Of a stretch of 64,000 nt of DNA, positions 1 to 8,685 are shown in pieces. The notes below the pieces were generated by a model. It did no database searches, was not told the DNA's origin, and saw nothing but the letters and a program-made list of their open reading frames with translations. Numbering within the stretch: position 1 is the stretch's first letter; each line of letters opens with the position of its first letter. Made by a program: the position numbers and the translations under genes. This DNA comes from Myxococcales bacterium (GTDB taxonomy: Bacteria > Myxococcota > Myxococcia > Myxococcales > JAKAPL01), in the NCBI GenBank assembly GCA_021783235.1, contig JAJXUD010000001.1:124001-188000 (forward strand), read 5' to 3'.

Positions 1-2
1 CC

Positions 3-341
3 GCCCAGACGAAGTACCAGGCGATGCTGGAGCGCGAGGTGGAGGCCGACCTGGACCTCGATCTCGAGCGCCGGCAAGGCGGCTCGCTCTTCCGGCTGGT
101 CGCCCCCGCCACCGTGCCTGCCCACCCGGCGAAGCCCGACCGGGGTACCGGGCTCATCCTCGTGGCGCTCGCCGCGCTGGCGCTCACCGGGCTCCTCGGA
201 GCGGGGCTCGAGATCGCGGACGGCACCATCAAGGACTCCGAGGACGCGCGCGAGCGGCTGGGCGTCCCGGTGCTCGCCGTCGTGCCTAGGTTGTCGCTCG
301 CGAGAGCCGGGCGAGCAGCTGGACGGACGGGGGAGGGGTGA
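3..341 (+). CDS. Polysaccharide chain-length determinant (Wzz/GNVR-type), C-terminal fragment
   Basis: Only the C-terminal part is present; the frame is open from base 3 and the start lies before the window. Visible parts are a short charged helical tail (EREVEADLDLDLE), the F-R-L-V-x-P-A-x-V-P motif with three spaced prolines that normally precedes the last membrane helix of Wzz-like proteins, and one hydrophobic segment (GLILVALAALALTGLLGAG). Such proteins sit in the inner membrane and set polymer length. Its stop overlaps the GTG start of the downstream ATPase (GTGA), which indicates translational coupling and matches the usual chain-length protein/BY-kinase pairing. The family call rests on the C-terminal pattern and context. 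Confidence 0.7.
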   Translation, partial: AQTKYQAMLEREVEADLDLDLERRQGGSLFRLVAPATVPAHPAKPDRGTGLILVALAALALTGLLGAGLEIADGTIKDSEDARERLGVPVLAVVPRLSLARAGRAAGRTGEG

Positions 342-1084
342 GCGCGATGGCACGAGAGCGAATCGTTCCCGACGAGCCGCAATTCCTCGAGCGCTTCGGT
401 CAGGCGGGCGGGCTCGCATCGAGCGCGGTCGCGGTGAACGCGCCCCGCAGCGTGGCCGCGGATCGCTACCGGCTGCTCCACTTTCGGATCGAGCGGCTCT
501 GCGAGGAGCACGGCCTCAAGTGCGTGGCCGTCGCGAGCGCCGAGCCGGGGGCCGGGCGGACCACCACGGTCTTGAACCTCGCGCTCACCGCCGCGCGGCT
601 GGGCGACCGCCGCGTGCTCCTCGTCGAGGGGGATCTCCGCCGTCCCTGCCTCGAGCGGCTGCTCGGCCTCCCGCCGGGCCCGGGGCTCGCGGATCTCCTC
701 GACGGCGACGCGGAGATCGACGCCTGCCTGCGCCGTCTCGCCCGGCCGCCGCTCTTCGCCATCACCGCGGGGCGGAGGCCGGACGAGGCCGACGTCGAGC
801 TCGACGGCCGGCGACTCCGCGCGCTCGTCGCCGTGCTCAAGCACAAGTTCGACGAGATCTACCTCGACATGCCGGCGCTGCTCGAGAGCGCCGACGCCTC
901 GCTCGTCGCGTCGGCGGCCGACGCGGCCCTGCTCGTGCTGCGGCCCCGCGCCTCGGCCTACGAGGCGATCCGAGGAGCGGCCGAGGCGCTGGGCGGCGCC
1001 CGGATCCTCGGCTGCGTCCTGAACGACGCCGAGGGGCGGATGGCGGAGCTGGGCTTGGGGATGCGTCCGGCGCTCCCGGGGTAG
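338..1084 (+). CDS. CpsD/CapB-like BY-kinase-type ATPase without Tyr tail
   Basis: A P-loop ATPase of the polysaccharide co-polymerase kinase type, 248 aa. The Walker A-like motif is ASAEPGAGRTTT near residue 66, the Walker A' is VLLVEGDLRRP near residue 92, and a Walker B-like IYLDMP lies near residue 178. In the family the partner membrane protein (here the fragment just upstream) activates the kinase, which autophosphorylates a C-terminal tyrosine cluster. Here the C-terminus ends in EGRMAELGLGMRPALPG with no tyrosine, so autophosphorylation of a tail is unlikely and the protein may act only as an ATPase/assembly factor. The GTG start overlaps the previous stop; an in-frame ATG lies three codons further in. 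Confidence 0.8.
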   Translation: MSAMARERIVPDEPQFLERFGQAGGLASSAVAVNAPRSVAADRYRLLHFRIERLCEEHGLKCVAVASAEPGAGRTTTVLNLALTAARLGDRRVLLVEGDLRRPCLERLLGLPPGPGLADLLDGDAEIDACLRRLARPPLFAITAGRRPDEADVELDGRRLRALVAVLKHKFDEIYLDMPALLESADASLVASAADAALLVLRPRASAYEAIRGAAEALGGARILGCVLNDAEGRMAELGLGMRPALPG

Positions 1085-1087
1085 CCG

Positions 1088-2458
1088 ATGGTCCGGCTCT
1101 TTGGTCACTACTGCTCGGCGAGCCAGATCCTCCTCTTCCTCGCCGAAGCGACCGCCCTCGTCGGCGGGGCCGCGCTGGGCTCTGGCCTCTTGGTCCACGA
1201 GCTGGCCGAAGGCTCGGTTCAGCCGTTGCCGATCGCGCTCGCGGCGCTCGCGACGCTCGTGACGTACCAGCTCTGCCTCTACCTCGGCGATCTCTACGAC
1301 GTTCGGATCGCCGGCCGGGACAGGCAGGATGGCAGGCGCCTTCTCCGCTGGACGGGCGTCGCGGCCGCGCTCCTCGGCGGCGCGTCCTGGCTGCGACCGG
1401 ACCTGCTGCCTCCGCTGGCCCTTCTCGGCGCGGCCGCCTGCGCCACCGCGAGCGTCCTCGCGCTGCGCACGGCGCTGCCGATCCTCGTCGGCAAGAGGCG
1501 GCGGGTCCTCGTGCTGGGGACGGGCGCGCGAGCGCTGGCCGTGGCGCGCGCCATCGAGCGGGACTCCTCTGGCGGCGTCGAGCTCGTCGGCTTCGTCGGC
1601 CAGGCGGCTGGGGAGGCCCCCGAGCCGATGAGGCTCGACGAGAGTCGGGGCTGCGAGCGACTCTGCCGGGCGAACGGAGCGACCACCATCGTCGTGGCCG
1701 TCGAGGAGCGGCGCGGCTTCCTCCGAACCGAGGAGCTGCTCGCCTGCCGGCTCCACGGGCTCGAGGTCATCGAGGCCGCCCGCTTCGCCGAGAGCGTCTT
1801 GCGCCGGCTGCCGGTCTCCGAGCTGCAGCCGAGCTACCTGCTCTTCTCCGACGGCTGGAAGCTCTCGGCGGTCCACCGGATCGTCAAGCGGCTGTTCGAC
1901 CTCGCGGCGGCAGCGGTCCTGCTCGCCGTCGCCGCGCCCGTCATGCTGCTCGTCGGCCTGCTGGTCCGGCTGACCTCCGAGGGCCCGGTGCTCTTCCGGC
2001 AGGAGCGAATCGGCCAGGAGGGCAGGCCGTACACGCTCGTGAAGTTCCGCACCATGCGGGCGGACGCCGAGTCGATCTCTGGCCCGGTCTGGGCCCGGGA
2101 GAAGGACCCCCGCATCACGCGGGTCGGCGGCTTCCTGCGCAAGACCCGGCTCGACGAGCTGCCGCAGATCTTCAACGTCCTCGCCGGGGACATGAGCCTC
2201 GTCGGGCCCCGCCCCGAGCGGGCCTTCTTCACCGAGCAGCTGCGGCGCGAGATTCCGTTCTACGACCTTCGGCTCGCGGTCAAGCCCGGGATCACGGGGT
2301 GGGCGCAGATCCTCTACCCCTACGGCGCCTCCGTCGAGGACGCCCGCTCGAAGCTCGAGTTCGACCTCTACTACGTCAAGAACGGCTCGCCGTTCCTCGA
2401 CGCCGTCATCGTCTTCCACACGGTGAAGCACGTGCTTTTCGGTCGAGGGGCTCGCTGA
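1088..2458 (+). CDS. Polyprenyl glycosylphosphotransferase (EpsB/WcaJ-like priming sugar transferase)
   Basis: Membrane enzyme, 456 aa, that would transfer a sugar-1-phosphate to undecaprenyl phosphate and so start repeat-unit synthesis. The N-terminal half has several hydrophobic segments and a Rossmann-like nucleotide-binding part (RRVLVLGTGARALAVARAIE). The C-terminal catalytic half carries the family signatures KRLFDLAAAAVLL (membrane re-entrant helix), FRQERIGQEGRPYTLVKFRTM, TRVGGFLRKTRLDELPQ and LVGPRPERAFF. The opening MVRLFGHY followed by a hydrophobic stretch resembles the EpsB subfamily that accompanies exosortase-type (XrtA) polysaccharide clusters; that is pattern recognition and no exosortase is seen here. 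It starts 3 bp after the upstream gene. Confidence 0.92.
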   Translation: MVRLFGHYCSASQILLFLAEATALVGGAALGSGLLVHELAEGSVQPLPIALAALATLVTYQLCLYLGDLYDVRIAGRDRQDGRRLLRWTGVAAALLGGASWLRPDLLPPLALLGAAACATASVLALRTALPILVGKRRRVLVLGTGARALAVARAIERDSSGGVELVGFVGQAAGEAPEPMRLDESRGCERLCRANGATTIVVAVEERRGFLRTEELLACRLHGLEVIEAARFAESVLRRLPVSELQPSYLLFSDGWKLSAVHRIVKRLFDLAAAAVLLAVAAPVMLLVGLLVRLTSEGPVLFRQERIGQEGRPYTLVKFRTMRADAESISGPVWAREKDPRITRVGGFLRKTRLDELPQIFNVLAGDMSLVGPRPERAFFTEQLRREIPFYDLRLAVKPGITGWAQILYPYGASVEDARSKLEFDLYYVKNGSPFLDAVIVFHTVKHVLFGRGAR

Positions 2459-2481
2459 CGAGCAGAGCGGGGAGGGTGGGG

Positions 2482-3534
2482 ATGGACGAGGCGCTGGAGG
2501 CGTCGCGGGCGCGCGCGAGCGAGGTGGAGCGACCCCTGGCCAACGAGGCGGTGCCGCTCCGCGTCGTGGCCATGGGAGGAGGCACGGGCCTCCCGGTGGT
2601 GCTCCGGGGGCTCCGCTCTGGGGGGCTCCTCTCCCGGCGGGGGAGGGCGCTCGACGTGACGGCGATCGTGACGATGGCCGACGACGGCGGCTCCTCCGGG
2701 CGGCTGCGGCGGGACCTCGGCATCCTCCCTCCGGGCGACATCCGAAACTGCCTCGTCGCGCTCGCGGGCGGGACCGGGCTCTCTCCGCTGTTCCAGTACC
2801 GCTTTCGGGGGCGGCGCGAGCTCGGGGGGCACACGATCGGCAACCTCGTCCTCGCCGCGCTCTCGGCGATGCACGGCGACTTTCTGAGCGCCGTCCAGAG
2901 CTGCGGACGGTTGCTCGGGAGCGTCGGCCAGGTGCTTCCCTCGACCCTGACGCCGGTGACCCTGGTCGGAGAGCGGCCCGACGGAAGCCGCGCCACCGGG
3001 GAGAGCCGCCTCGGGCTCGGCGGCGGGCGGCTCGACCGGGTCTGGCTCGAGCCGGCCGACCCGCCGCCGACTCCCGGGGTCCTCGAGGCGATCGAGAACG
3101 CCGACCTCGTGGTCCTGGGGCCGGGCAGCCTCTTCACGAGCATCCTGCCGAACCTCATGGTCGCGGGCGTCCGCGGCGCGCTCGACCGTTGCCGCGGCCG
3201 GCGGGTCCTCGTGCTCAACGCGATGACCCAGCCGGGCGAGACCACGGGGATGACCGCGGCCGACCACGTCCGACGGGTCCAGGAGATCGCCGGCCGCGGC
3301 TGCCTCGACTGCGTGCTCGTCAACACGGCCCCACTTCCCGTCCGGCTGCTCCGCCGCTACCGGAGCGAGGGCTCGGAGCCGGTCCGCTACCGGCGGAACG
3401 AGCTGCTCGCGCTCGGGGTCGTGCCGATCGAGACCCGCCTCGTGGGCGGAAGGGGGCGCCGGGCCCGGCACGACGCGCTCAAGATCGGGGACGTCCTCCA
3501 TTCGCTGGTCGGCCGCGCCATCGGCCACGCTTGA
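2482..3534 (+). CDS. YvcK/CofD-like protein (gluconeogenesis factor family)
   Basis: 350 aa, complete for the YvcK/CofD superfamily. Signatures are GGGTGLPVVLRGL (residues 32-44), MADDGGSSGRLR (65-76), PPGDIRNC (83-90), GHTIGN (116-121) and VLGPGSLFTSILPNLMV. YvcK proteins bind UDP-sugars and influence cell-envelope and central carbon metabolism in Firmicutes and Actinobacteria; CofD itself is a phospholactate transferase. The usual rapZ and whiA neighbours are absent, and the gene sits inside a polysaccharide operon, which suggests a link between UDP-sugar sensing and polymer synthesis (inference). The ATG start follows a GGGGAGG-rich stretch. Confidence 0.85.
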   Translation: MDEALEASRARASEVERPLANEAVPLRVVAMGGGTGLPVVLRGLRSGGLLSRRGRALDVTAIVTMADDGGSSGRLRRDLGILPPGDIRNCLVALAGGTGLSPLFQYRFRGRRELGGHTIGNLVLAALSAMHGDFLSAVQSCGRLLGSVGQVLPSTLTPVTLVGERPDGSRATGESRLGLGGGRLDRVWLEPADPPPTPGVLEAIENADLVVLGPGSLFTSILPNLMVAGVRGALDRCRGRRVLVLNAMTQPGETTGMTAADHVRRVQEIAGRGCLDCVLVNTAPLPVRLLRRYRSEGSEPVRYRRNELLALGVVPIETRLVGGRGRRARHDALKIGDVLHSLVGRAIGHA

Positions 3535-3550
3535 GGAGAGGGGGGAACAG

Positions 3551-4696
3551 GTGATCTCGAGCCAAGGGTCGAACGCCGTGTCCACGCCAGCTTCCGAGGG
3601 GCGGCTCCGGGTCGAGGTCGCCTCGACGCGGGACCGCTGGCTCGCCGTTCGGGCCGACTGGAACGCACTCGTCGAGCGCTCCCCAGCGCCATCCCCGATG
3701 CTCTCCCACGAGTGGATCACGGCCTTCGTCGACGACTTCGCGCCCCGCCGGCGGCTCCACTGCTCCCTCGTCTACCGCGGCGCGACGCTCGTCGGCGGGG
3801 CCGCCTTGGCCTGGGAGCGGCGCTGGTTCCACGGGCTGCCCTACGTGACGCTGGCCTCGCTGTCGAACGAGCACTCGCAGAGATTCGACCTGCTCGCGGA
3901 CGGCCCCGACGCGCTCGGGGCCCTCTGGTCGCACCTCCGCTCGGTGCCCGGCTGGGATCTCCTCGAGCTCAAGGACGTCCCTTCGGGGGGCGCGGGGGAG
4001 GATCTCGCGCGCCTCGCCGCCCGCGATGGCTGGCCCGTGGGCCGGTGGGAGTCGATGCGGACCCCGTTCGTCCCGCTCGGCGAAGCGCCACGGATCGGCG
4101 CGAAGCTCCGCCAGAACCTCCGCCGGCGGCGCCGCAAGCTCGAGGAGGTCGGGAGCGTTCGGCTCGAGGAGAACGGCGGAGGGGACGGCCTGGACGAGCT
4201 CCTCGAGGAGGGTTTCGCGCTGGAGGCCTCCGGCTGGAAGGGCAAGGCGGGGACGGCGATCGCCTGCGAGCCGTCGACGCGGGGGTTCTACCGGGAGCTC
4301 GCCCGCGCGGCCGCTCGGCGGGGGTGGCTGGCCCTCTACGGCCTTCGAGCCGGCGATCGACTGGTGGCCTTCCACTTCGGGCTTCGTCATCGAGGCCGAT
4401 ATTTCCTGCCGAAGCCGGCCTATGACGAGACGCTCGGCGCCTGTTCGCCCGGACAGCTCCTCGTCGAAGCGGTGCTCGAGCGCTGCCGAGAGAGCGGCCT
4501 CGCCGAGTTCGATTTCCTGGGCCCTTCGATGCCCTGGAAGCGCGACTGGACCGAGGCCGAGCGACCGCATGCCTGGCAGCTCGTCTTTGGAGACACGACC
4601 GCCGGGCGGGCGCTGCGCTTCGCGAAGCTCGAGCTCGCACCAGCGGCTCGCTCCTCGCTCAGCCGCTTGACCGAGAGGATCCCATGGAAGCGATAG
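3551..4696 (+). CDS. FemAB-like GNAT acyltransferase (first copy)
   Basis: 381 aa protein of the Acetyltransf_6/FemAB-like GNAT type found in exopolysaccharide clusters. Typical traits are the N-terminal WNALVERSPAPSPMLSHEWI segment, a basic LRQNLRRRRRKLEE stretch near residue 190, a FALEASGWKGKAGTAI segment and a final domain with GLRAGDRLVAFHFG and AEFDFLGPSMPWKRDW. Members probably transfer an acyl or aminoacyl group to an amino sugar or peptide; the substrate here is unknown. The start is GTG at 3551, 16 bp after yvcK; the end overlaps the next gene by 13 bp. A second, divergent copy follows at 5858. Confidence 0.8.
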   Translation: MISSQGSNAVSTPASEGRLRVEVASTRDRWLAVRADWNALVERSPAPSPMLSHEWITAFVDDFAPRRRLHCSLVYRGATLVGGAALAWERRWFHGLPYVTLASLSNEHSQRFDLLADGPDALGALWSHLRSVPGWDLLELKDVPSGGAGEDLARLAARDGWPVGRWESMRTPFVPLGEAPRIGAKLRQNLRRRRRKLEEVGSVRLEENGGGDGLDELLEEGFALEASGWKGKAGTAIACEPSTRGFYRELARAAARRGWLALYGLRAGDRLVAFHFGLRHRGRYFLPKPAYDETLGACSPGQLLVEAVLERCRESGLAEFDFLGPSMPWKRDWTEAERPHAWQLVFGDTTAGRALRFAKLELAPAARSSLSRLTERIPWKR

Positions 4697-5865
4697 CCAA
4701 GGCCCCCCCCACCGCGCTGCCCGGCCGGCCGCCGTCGCCGCTCTACCTGCCGGCGCTGCCCACGCTCTGGCCGCACATGCTCGCGGAGCGGGCGGCGACC
4801 GCGCTGCCGTTCCCGTTCGCCGCCGAGTCGGTCAGCTACCACTACTTCGCGCGCAACGCCGTCTGGGCGGCGGTCCGCATCTTCGCCCTCGCGCACCGCG
4901 AGGTCCTGGTTCCGGCCTACCACCACGGCGTCGAGATCGAAGCGCTGGTGGACGCCGGCGCGGTGCCGCGCTTCTACCCCGTGGGACCGACCCTTCGGCT
5001 CGACCCCCGGGAGGTCCTCGACCGGCTCGGTCCGGCCACGGGAGCGGTCTACGTGATCCACTACCTCGGCTTCCCCCAGCCGCTCGACGAGCTGCTCGAG
5101 GCCTGCCGCGCGCGTGGGATTCCGCTCATCGAGGACTGCGCGCTGTCGCTCCTCTCGAGCGACGGCGAGCGCCCCTTGGGCTCGCGCGGCGACGCCTCGA
5201 TCTTCTGCCTCTACAAGACGCTGCCGGTCCCGAACGGCGGCGCGCTCGTGCTGAACGGGGCGGCGCCGCGCGGGCTGCCCCGCCCGACGCAGCCGAGCTG
5301 GAGCGCGATGGCGAGTCACCTCGCGGGCGCGCTCCTGCGCAACCTGCGGCTGCGGGGCGGAACCGCCGGGGCGCTCGCCGCCGACACGCTCCGGACGATG
5401 GGCCGGACCCTCGCCTGGGGGCTCGGGGGGGAGCGGGTCCCGACCGGCACCCAGCACTTCGAACGGAAGAACGTCGCGCTCGGGATGTCGCCGATCTCCT
5501 CCCGCATCGTCGGCGCCCAGAGCTTCTCCCGGATCGTCGAAGCCCGCCGGCGCAACTTCTTCTTCCTCTTGGGCAGGCTCCGCGACCTCGTCTCGCCGGC
5601 GACCGCCGAGCTTCCGCCCGGCGTCTGCCCGCTCTTCTTCCCGATCGAGGTGCAGGACAAGGAGCGGGTCCGGCGCCGCCTCGCCCTCCGGGGCATCGAG
5701 GCCGTCGACTTCTGGCGGCAAGGCCACCCGGCCGTCCGATCGGGGGAGTTCCCGGAGGTCGACCGGCTGCGCGCCCAGCTCCTCGAGCTTCCGATCCACC
5801 AGGATCTGGGGCCGGCGGCGATGCAGTACCTCGCCGCAACGGTCCGGGAGGCCGTCCATGGCTGA
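4684..5865 (+). CDS. DegT/DnrJ/EryC1/StrS-like PLP-dependent enzyme
   Basis: 393 aa, resembling sugar aminotransferases of the DegT family that make amino sugars. YHYFARNAVWAAVRIF corresponds to the G-x-R-A-L start of the fold. IPLIEDCALSLL holds the aspartate that contacts PLP, and CLYKTLPVPNGGALV holds the candidate Schiff-base lysine. The N-terminal extension ending in LPTLWPHML and the poorly typical substrate-binding part make the exact reaction uncertain. It lies between two FemAB-like acyltransferases and overlaps both (13 bp and 8 bp), so the three are likely co-translated and may build and acylate one amino sugar (inference). Confidence 0.78.
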   Translation: MEAIAKAPPTALPGRPPSPLYLPALPTLWPHMLAERAATALPFPFAAESVSYHYFARNAVWAAVRIFALAHREVLVPAYHHGVEIEALVDAGAVPRFYPVGPTLRLDPREVLDRLGPATGAVYVIHYLGFPQPLDELLEACRARGIPLIEDCALSLLSSDGERPLGSRGDASIFCLYKTLPVPNGGALVLNGAAPRGLPRPTQPSWSAMASHLAGALLRNLRLRGGTAGALAADTLRTMGRTLAWGLGGERVPTGTQHFERKNVALGMSPISSRIVGAQSFSRIVEARRRNFFFLLGRLRDLVSPATAELPPGVCPLFFPIEVQDKERVRRRLALRGIEAVDFWRQGHPAVRSGEFPEVDRLRAQLLELPIHQDLGPAAMQYLAATVREAVHG

Positions 5866-7024
5866 GACCGTTCGGGTCGAGGAGGCGGCGGGCGCCGTCC
5901 CGTTCGCCGCCTCTCGCCGCCCCTGGAGCGAGCTTGCGGTCCGCGCCGGGACGGGGGTCTTCCGGCGCTGGGAGTGGCTCTTCCCCTGGTGGTCGCGCTT
6001 CGGGCAAGGCGCAGAGCCGCTCCTCCTCCTCGCGAGGGACGGCTCCGGGACGCTCCGGGGCCTCCTGCCACTTCGCGTGGAGCGCGCGGCCGGCGGCCTC
6101 ACCCGCTGGGCCCTCCTGGGAGATCGGCTGGTCGGCTCCGACGGCCTCGGGGCCGTGATCGATCCCGCCTTCCGGGCAGGCGTCGAGGAGGCCTTCTCCG
6201 AGCGGTTGGCCGGGAGCCTCGGGCGCTGGGATCTGCTCGAGCTGCGAGATCTCGACCGCGGCGATCCCCTCGCGGCGACGCTCGAGGCCCGGCTGCTGGC
6301 CGGGGGGGCCTCCATCTTCCACGGGCCCGGCTGCCGCTGCCCAACGGCGGCGCTCGGGATGGAGTTTGGCGAGTTCCTCGCGGGAAAGCCGAGGCGCGAG
6401 AACCTGACGCGCCGCCGCTCCTGGCTGGAGCGGCAGCCCGGCTTCCGGATCGACTGCGTCTCGGACCCAGAGCGGATCGGCGAGGCGCTCGACCGGTTCC
6501 TCGGCCTCCACGCGCTTCGCTGGGGCGCCCGCTGGTCGGACGCGATCCCGGGCCCCGCCGTCGAGGGGTTCCACCGCGAGGCGGTTCCGCTCCTGGCCGA
6601 GGAGGGCCGCTGCCGGATCTACCTCGCCTGGCTCCAGGGTAGGCCCGTGGCCGGCGTCTACGCGCTCGTCGACGGGAGCCGCTTCTACTACTACCTGCCG
6701 GTGTTCGACCCGGCCTGGAGCCACCGCAGCGTCGGGCTCGTGCTCCTCGGCCACGTGCTCGAGCGAGCGGCGAGCGAAGGCTTCGCTCGGTTCGAGTTCC
6801 TGCGAGGCGAAGAGTCCTACAAGCTCGACTGGGCGGATGGCGGCTGGGACACCTTCGCGCTCCACGCGGCGGCGCCTCGGCTCGGGGCGCGAGCGTTCGA
6901 GTGGGGGAGGACTGGCCTCGGGGCAGTCCGGTCGGTCGCAGGGCGAGCACTCCCTGAAGGGGTCGTTTGGCGCTGGCGGCGCCTGGTCGCGGGTCACACC
7001 TTGGGATCGGTCGGGGGTGGATGA
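5858..7024 (+). CDS. FemAB-like GNAT acyltransferase (second copy)
   Basis: 388 aa, same family as the gene at 3551. Visible landmarks are WEWLFPWWSRFG near the N-terminus, ELRDLDRGDPLAATLEARL, KPRRENLTRRRSWLER (basic stretch equivalent to the other copy), FLGLHALRWGARW, and the C-terminal core GRPVAGVYALVDGSRFYYYLP, VLLGHVLERAASEGFARFEFLRGEESYKLDW. The last motif is the usual end of cellulose-biosynthesis (BcsL/CelD-like) GNATs. Substrate unknown. It overlaps the DegT-like gene by 8 bp and is followed after 19 bp by the deacetylase. Confidence 0.82.
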   Translation: MAETVRVEEAAGAVPFAASRRPWSELAVRAGTGVFRRWEWLFPWWSRFGQGAEPLLLLARDGSGTLRGLLPLRVERAAGGLTRWALLGDRLVGSDGLGAVIDPAFRAGVEEAFSERLAGSLGRWDLLELRDLDRGDPLAATLEARLLAGGASIFHGPGCRCPTAALGMEFGEFLAGKPRRENLTRRRSWLERQPGFRIDCVSDPERIGEALDRFLGLHALRWGARWSDAIPGPAVEGFHREAVPLLAEEGRCRIYLAWLQGRPVAGVYALVDGSRFYYYLPVFDPAWSHRSVGLVLLGHVLERAASEGFARFEFLRGEESYKLDWADGGWDTFALHAAAPRLGARAFEWGRTGLGAVRSVAGRALPEGVVWRWRRLVAGHTLGSVGGG

Positions 7025-7043
7025 CTCGGCCGGGGGAGGGGCG

Positions 7044-8312
7044 ATGCCGCGGCGCCATTGGGTCAAGCTCTGGGGGAAGGAGCTCTTCGCGAGGGCAATC
7101 GTCGGCGCAGGGCTTTCGCAGATGAGCTCAGCGGCGCACCGCCTCCTCCTGGGAGGCCGCCGCCTCCTCGTCGTCAGCTACCACCGGGTGGTCGAGGACT
7201 TCGCGGCCGAGCGCTCGCGCGGCATCCCGGGGCTCCTGGTGTCGACCGTCACGCTCGAGCAGCACCTGCGCGAGCTCGCGCGACGCTACGAGATCGTGAC
7301 CCTCGGGAAGGCGCTCCGGGAGCTCGGGTCGAGGGCCAAGGGGAGCGACCTCGCGGTGATCACCTTCGACGACGGCTACGCCGACGTCGCCGAGCTGGGG
7401 TTGCCCGTGCTGCAGCGGCTCGGGATGCCGGCCACTGTCTTCCTGCCGACGGGCTTCGTCGGCACCGAGCGGCGGCTCCTCCACGATCGAATCTTCGCCG
7501 GGCTCGTGGATCTTCTCGCGCCGGGGGGCGATCCCGAGCGGCTTCGCGGCGAGAACCGCGAGCCGCTGCTCACCTTGCTCGAGCGCGGCCTCGACAGCTC
7601 GAGGATCGTCGACGTGCTCCTCGCGGCCGTCCCCGAGAGGCAGCTCCTCCGGATCGTGGAGGATCTCGAGCGGGTCTCCGGTCGTCGCGAAGCGGATCTC
7701 CCGCCCGGGTCGAGGCTGCTCGACTGGCAGCAGGTCCGGGATCTGGCCGGGAGCGGAATGGACCTCGGCACCCACACGATCCACCATCGCGTGCTGCCTC
7801 ACCTGACGCGGGACGAGCTGCGGACCGAGCTCGAGATCCCACGCCAAACGATCCGGGAGCGCGCTGGCGTCGAGTCGCTCGACTTCGCCTACCCGAACGG
7901 CTGGTACAACCGAGCGGTCATCGCCGAGATCGTCGCGACGGGCTATCGCTCCGCGGTGACCACCGAGGCTCGCTACAACGGCCCGGGCGGCGATCCCTTC
8001 CGCATCGGCCGCTTCACGCTCTGGGAGGGGAGCAGCCTCGGGCCCGGCGGCTACTCGCAGGCGATCGCGAGCTGCCAGCTCGACGGGACCTTCAGCGCGA
8101 TCGGAATTCCCCGGGTGGTTTCGGGGCTCGCCCCCGGAATCCACGAGCGCCCAGTGGCCCTGCGGGACAATCGGACCGTGAATACCTTCGCTCGACCGGA
8201 GGCGACGCATGCTCGACGCGATGGACCTGTATCGACTGGCGCGCAACCTGCATCGCCGAGGCGTGCCGGTGGCCCCCCGGCTCCTTCGACGGCTGACCCT
8301 CTACCTTCATAG
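7044..8312 (+). CDS. Polysaccharide deacetylase (NodB homology, CE4)
   Basis: 422 aa. The NodB domain is clear: VSYHRVV, then AVITFDDGYAD with the catalytic and metal aspartates, PATVFLPTGFVG, LGTHTIHHRVLPHLT with the metal-binding histidine pair, and DFAYPNGWYN. It would remove N- or O-acetyl groups from the exopolysaccharide or its precursor. ATG 7044 was chosen because the similarity begins soon after it. Oddity: the frame runs 104 bp into the next gene, adding a Pro/Ala/Arg-rich tail (ARRDGPVSTGAQPASPRRAG) that looks non-native. Confidence 0.88.
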   Translation: MPRRHWVKLWGKELFARAIVGAGLSQMSSAAHRLLLGGRRLLVVSYHRVVEDFAAERSRGIPGLLVSTVTLEQHLRELARRYEIVTLGKALRELGSRAKGSDLAVITFDDGYADVAELGLPVLQRLGMPATVFLPTGFVGTERRLLHDRIFAGLVDLLAPGGDPERLRGENREPLLTLLERGLDSSRIVDVLLAAVPERQLLRIVEDLERVSGRREADLPPGSRLLDWQQVRDLAGSGMDLGTHTIHHRVLPHLTRDELRTELEIPRQTIRERAGVESLDFAYPNGWYNRAVIAEIVATGYRSAVTTEARYNGPGGDPFRIGRFTLWEGSSLGPGGYSQAIASCQLDGTFSAIGIPRVVSGLAPGIHERPVALRDNRTVNTFARPEATHARRDGPVSTGAQPASPRRAGGPPAPSTADPLPS

Positions 8313-8685
8313 CTCCTTCGTGCCGTTCGAGGCCGAGATCGGCGAGGGAACCGAGCTGGGCTACGGCGGGATGGGAGTCGTCATCCACCCGGACGCCCGG
8401 ATCGGCCGCGGCGTCTTCATCGCCCCGCAGGTGACCATCGGAGGACGTTCCGGCCTGCCGGGCGTCCCGAGCATCGGCGACGACGTGCTCATCGGAACCG
8501 GGGCCAAGGTCCTCGGTCCGATCCGGATCGGCGCGCGATCGGTCATCGGCGCGAACGCGGTGGTGGTGCGCGACGTTCCGGAAGGGGCCGTCGTCGCGGG
8601 CGCGCCCGCCCGCCAACTGCGCGTCGTCGATCTGCCGGGCCGCTGGTGGGCCGAGGCGCTCGACCCGGGGGAGGCAGTCAGATGA
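8209..8685 (+). CDS. Serine acetyltransferase-like hexapeptide-repeat O-acetyltransferase
   Basis: 158 aa left-handed beta-helix acyltransferase, CysE/colanic-acid acetyltransferase type. Hexapeptide turns are visible at VVIHPDARIGRGVFIAPQV, PSIGDDVLIGTGAKVLGPI and RIGARSVIGANAVVVRDVPEGAVVAGAPAR, ending in the usual GxPAR. It lacks the long N-terminal domain of true CysE, so it more likely acetylates a sugar than serine. The ATG 8209 start places it within the 3' end of the deacetylase (104-bp overlap); a second ATG four codons in is possible. The stop overlaps the next gene's ATG (ATGA). Confidence 0.85.
   Translation: MLDAMDLYRLARNLHRRGVPVAPRLLRRLTLYLHSSFVPFEAEIGEGTELGYGGMGVVIHPDARIGRGVFIAPQVTIGGRSGLPGVPSIGDDVLIGTGAKVLGPIRIGARSVIGANAVVVRDVPEGAVVAGAPARQLRVVDLPGRWWAEALDPGEAVR

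Noticed and set aside
4420..6315. Long opposite-strand open frames within the polysaccharide cluster and elsewhere (for example 8361-11597, 60724-63999)
   Set aside because: They lie antisense to well-supported genes, have Arg/Pro/Glu-rich composition expected from high-G+C codon shadows, and show no domains.
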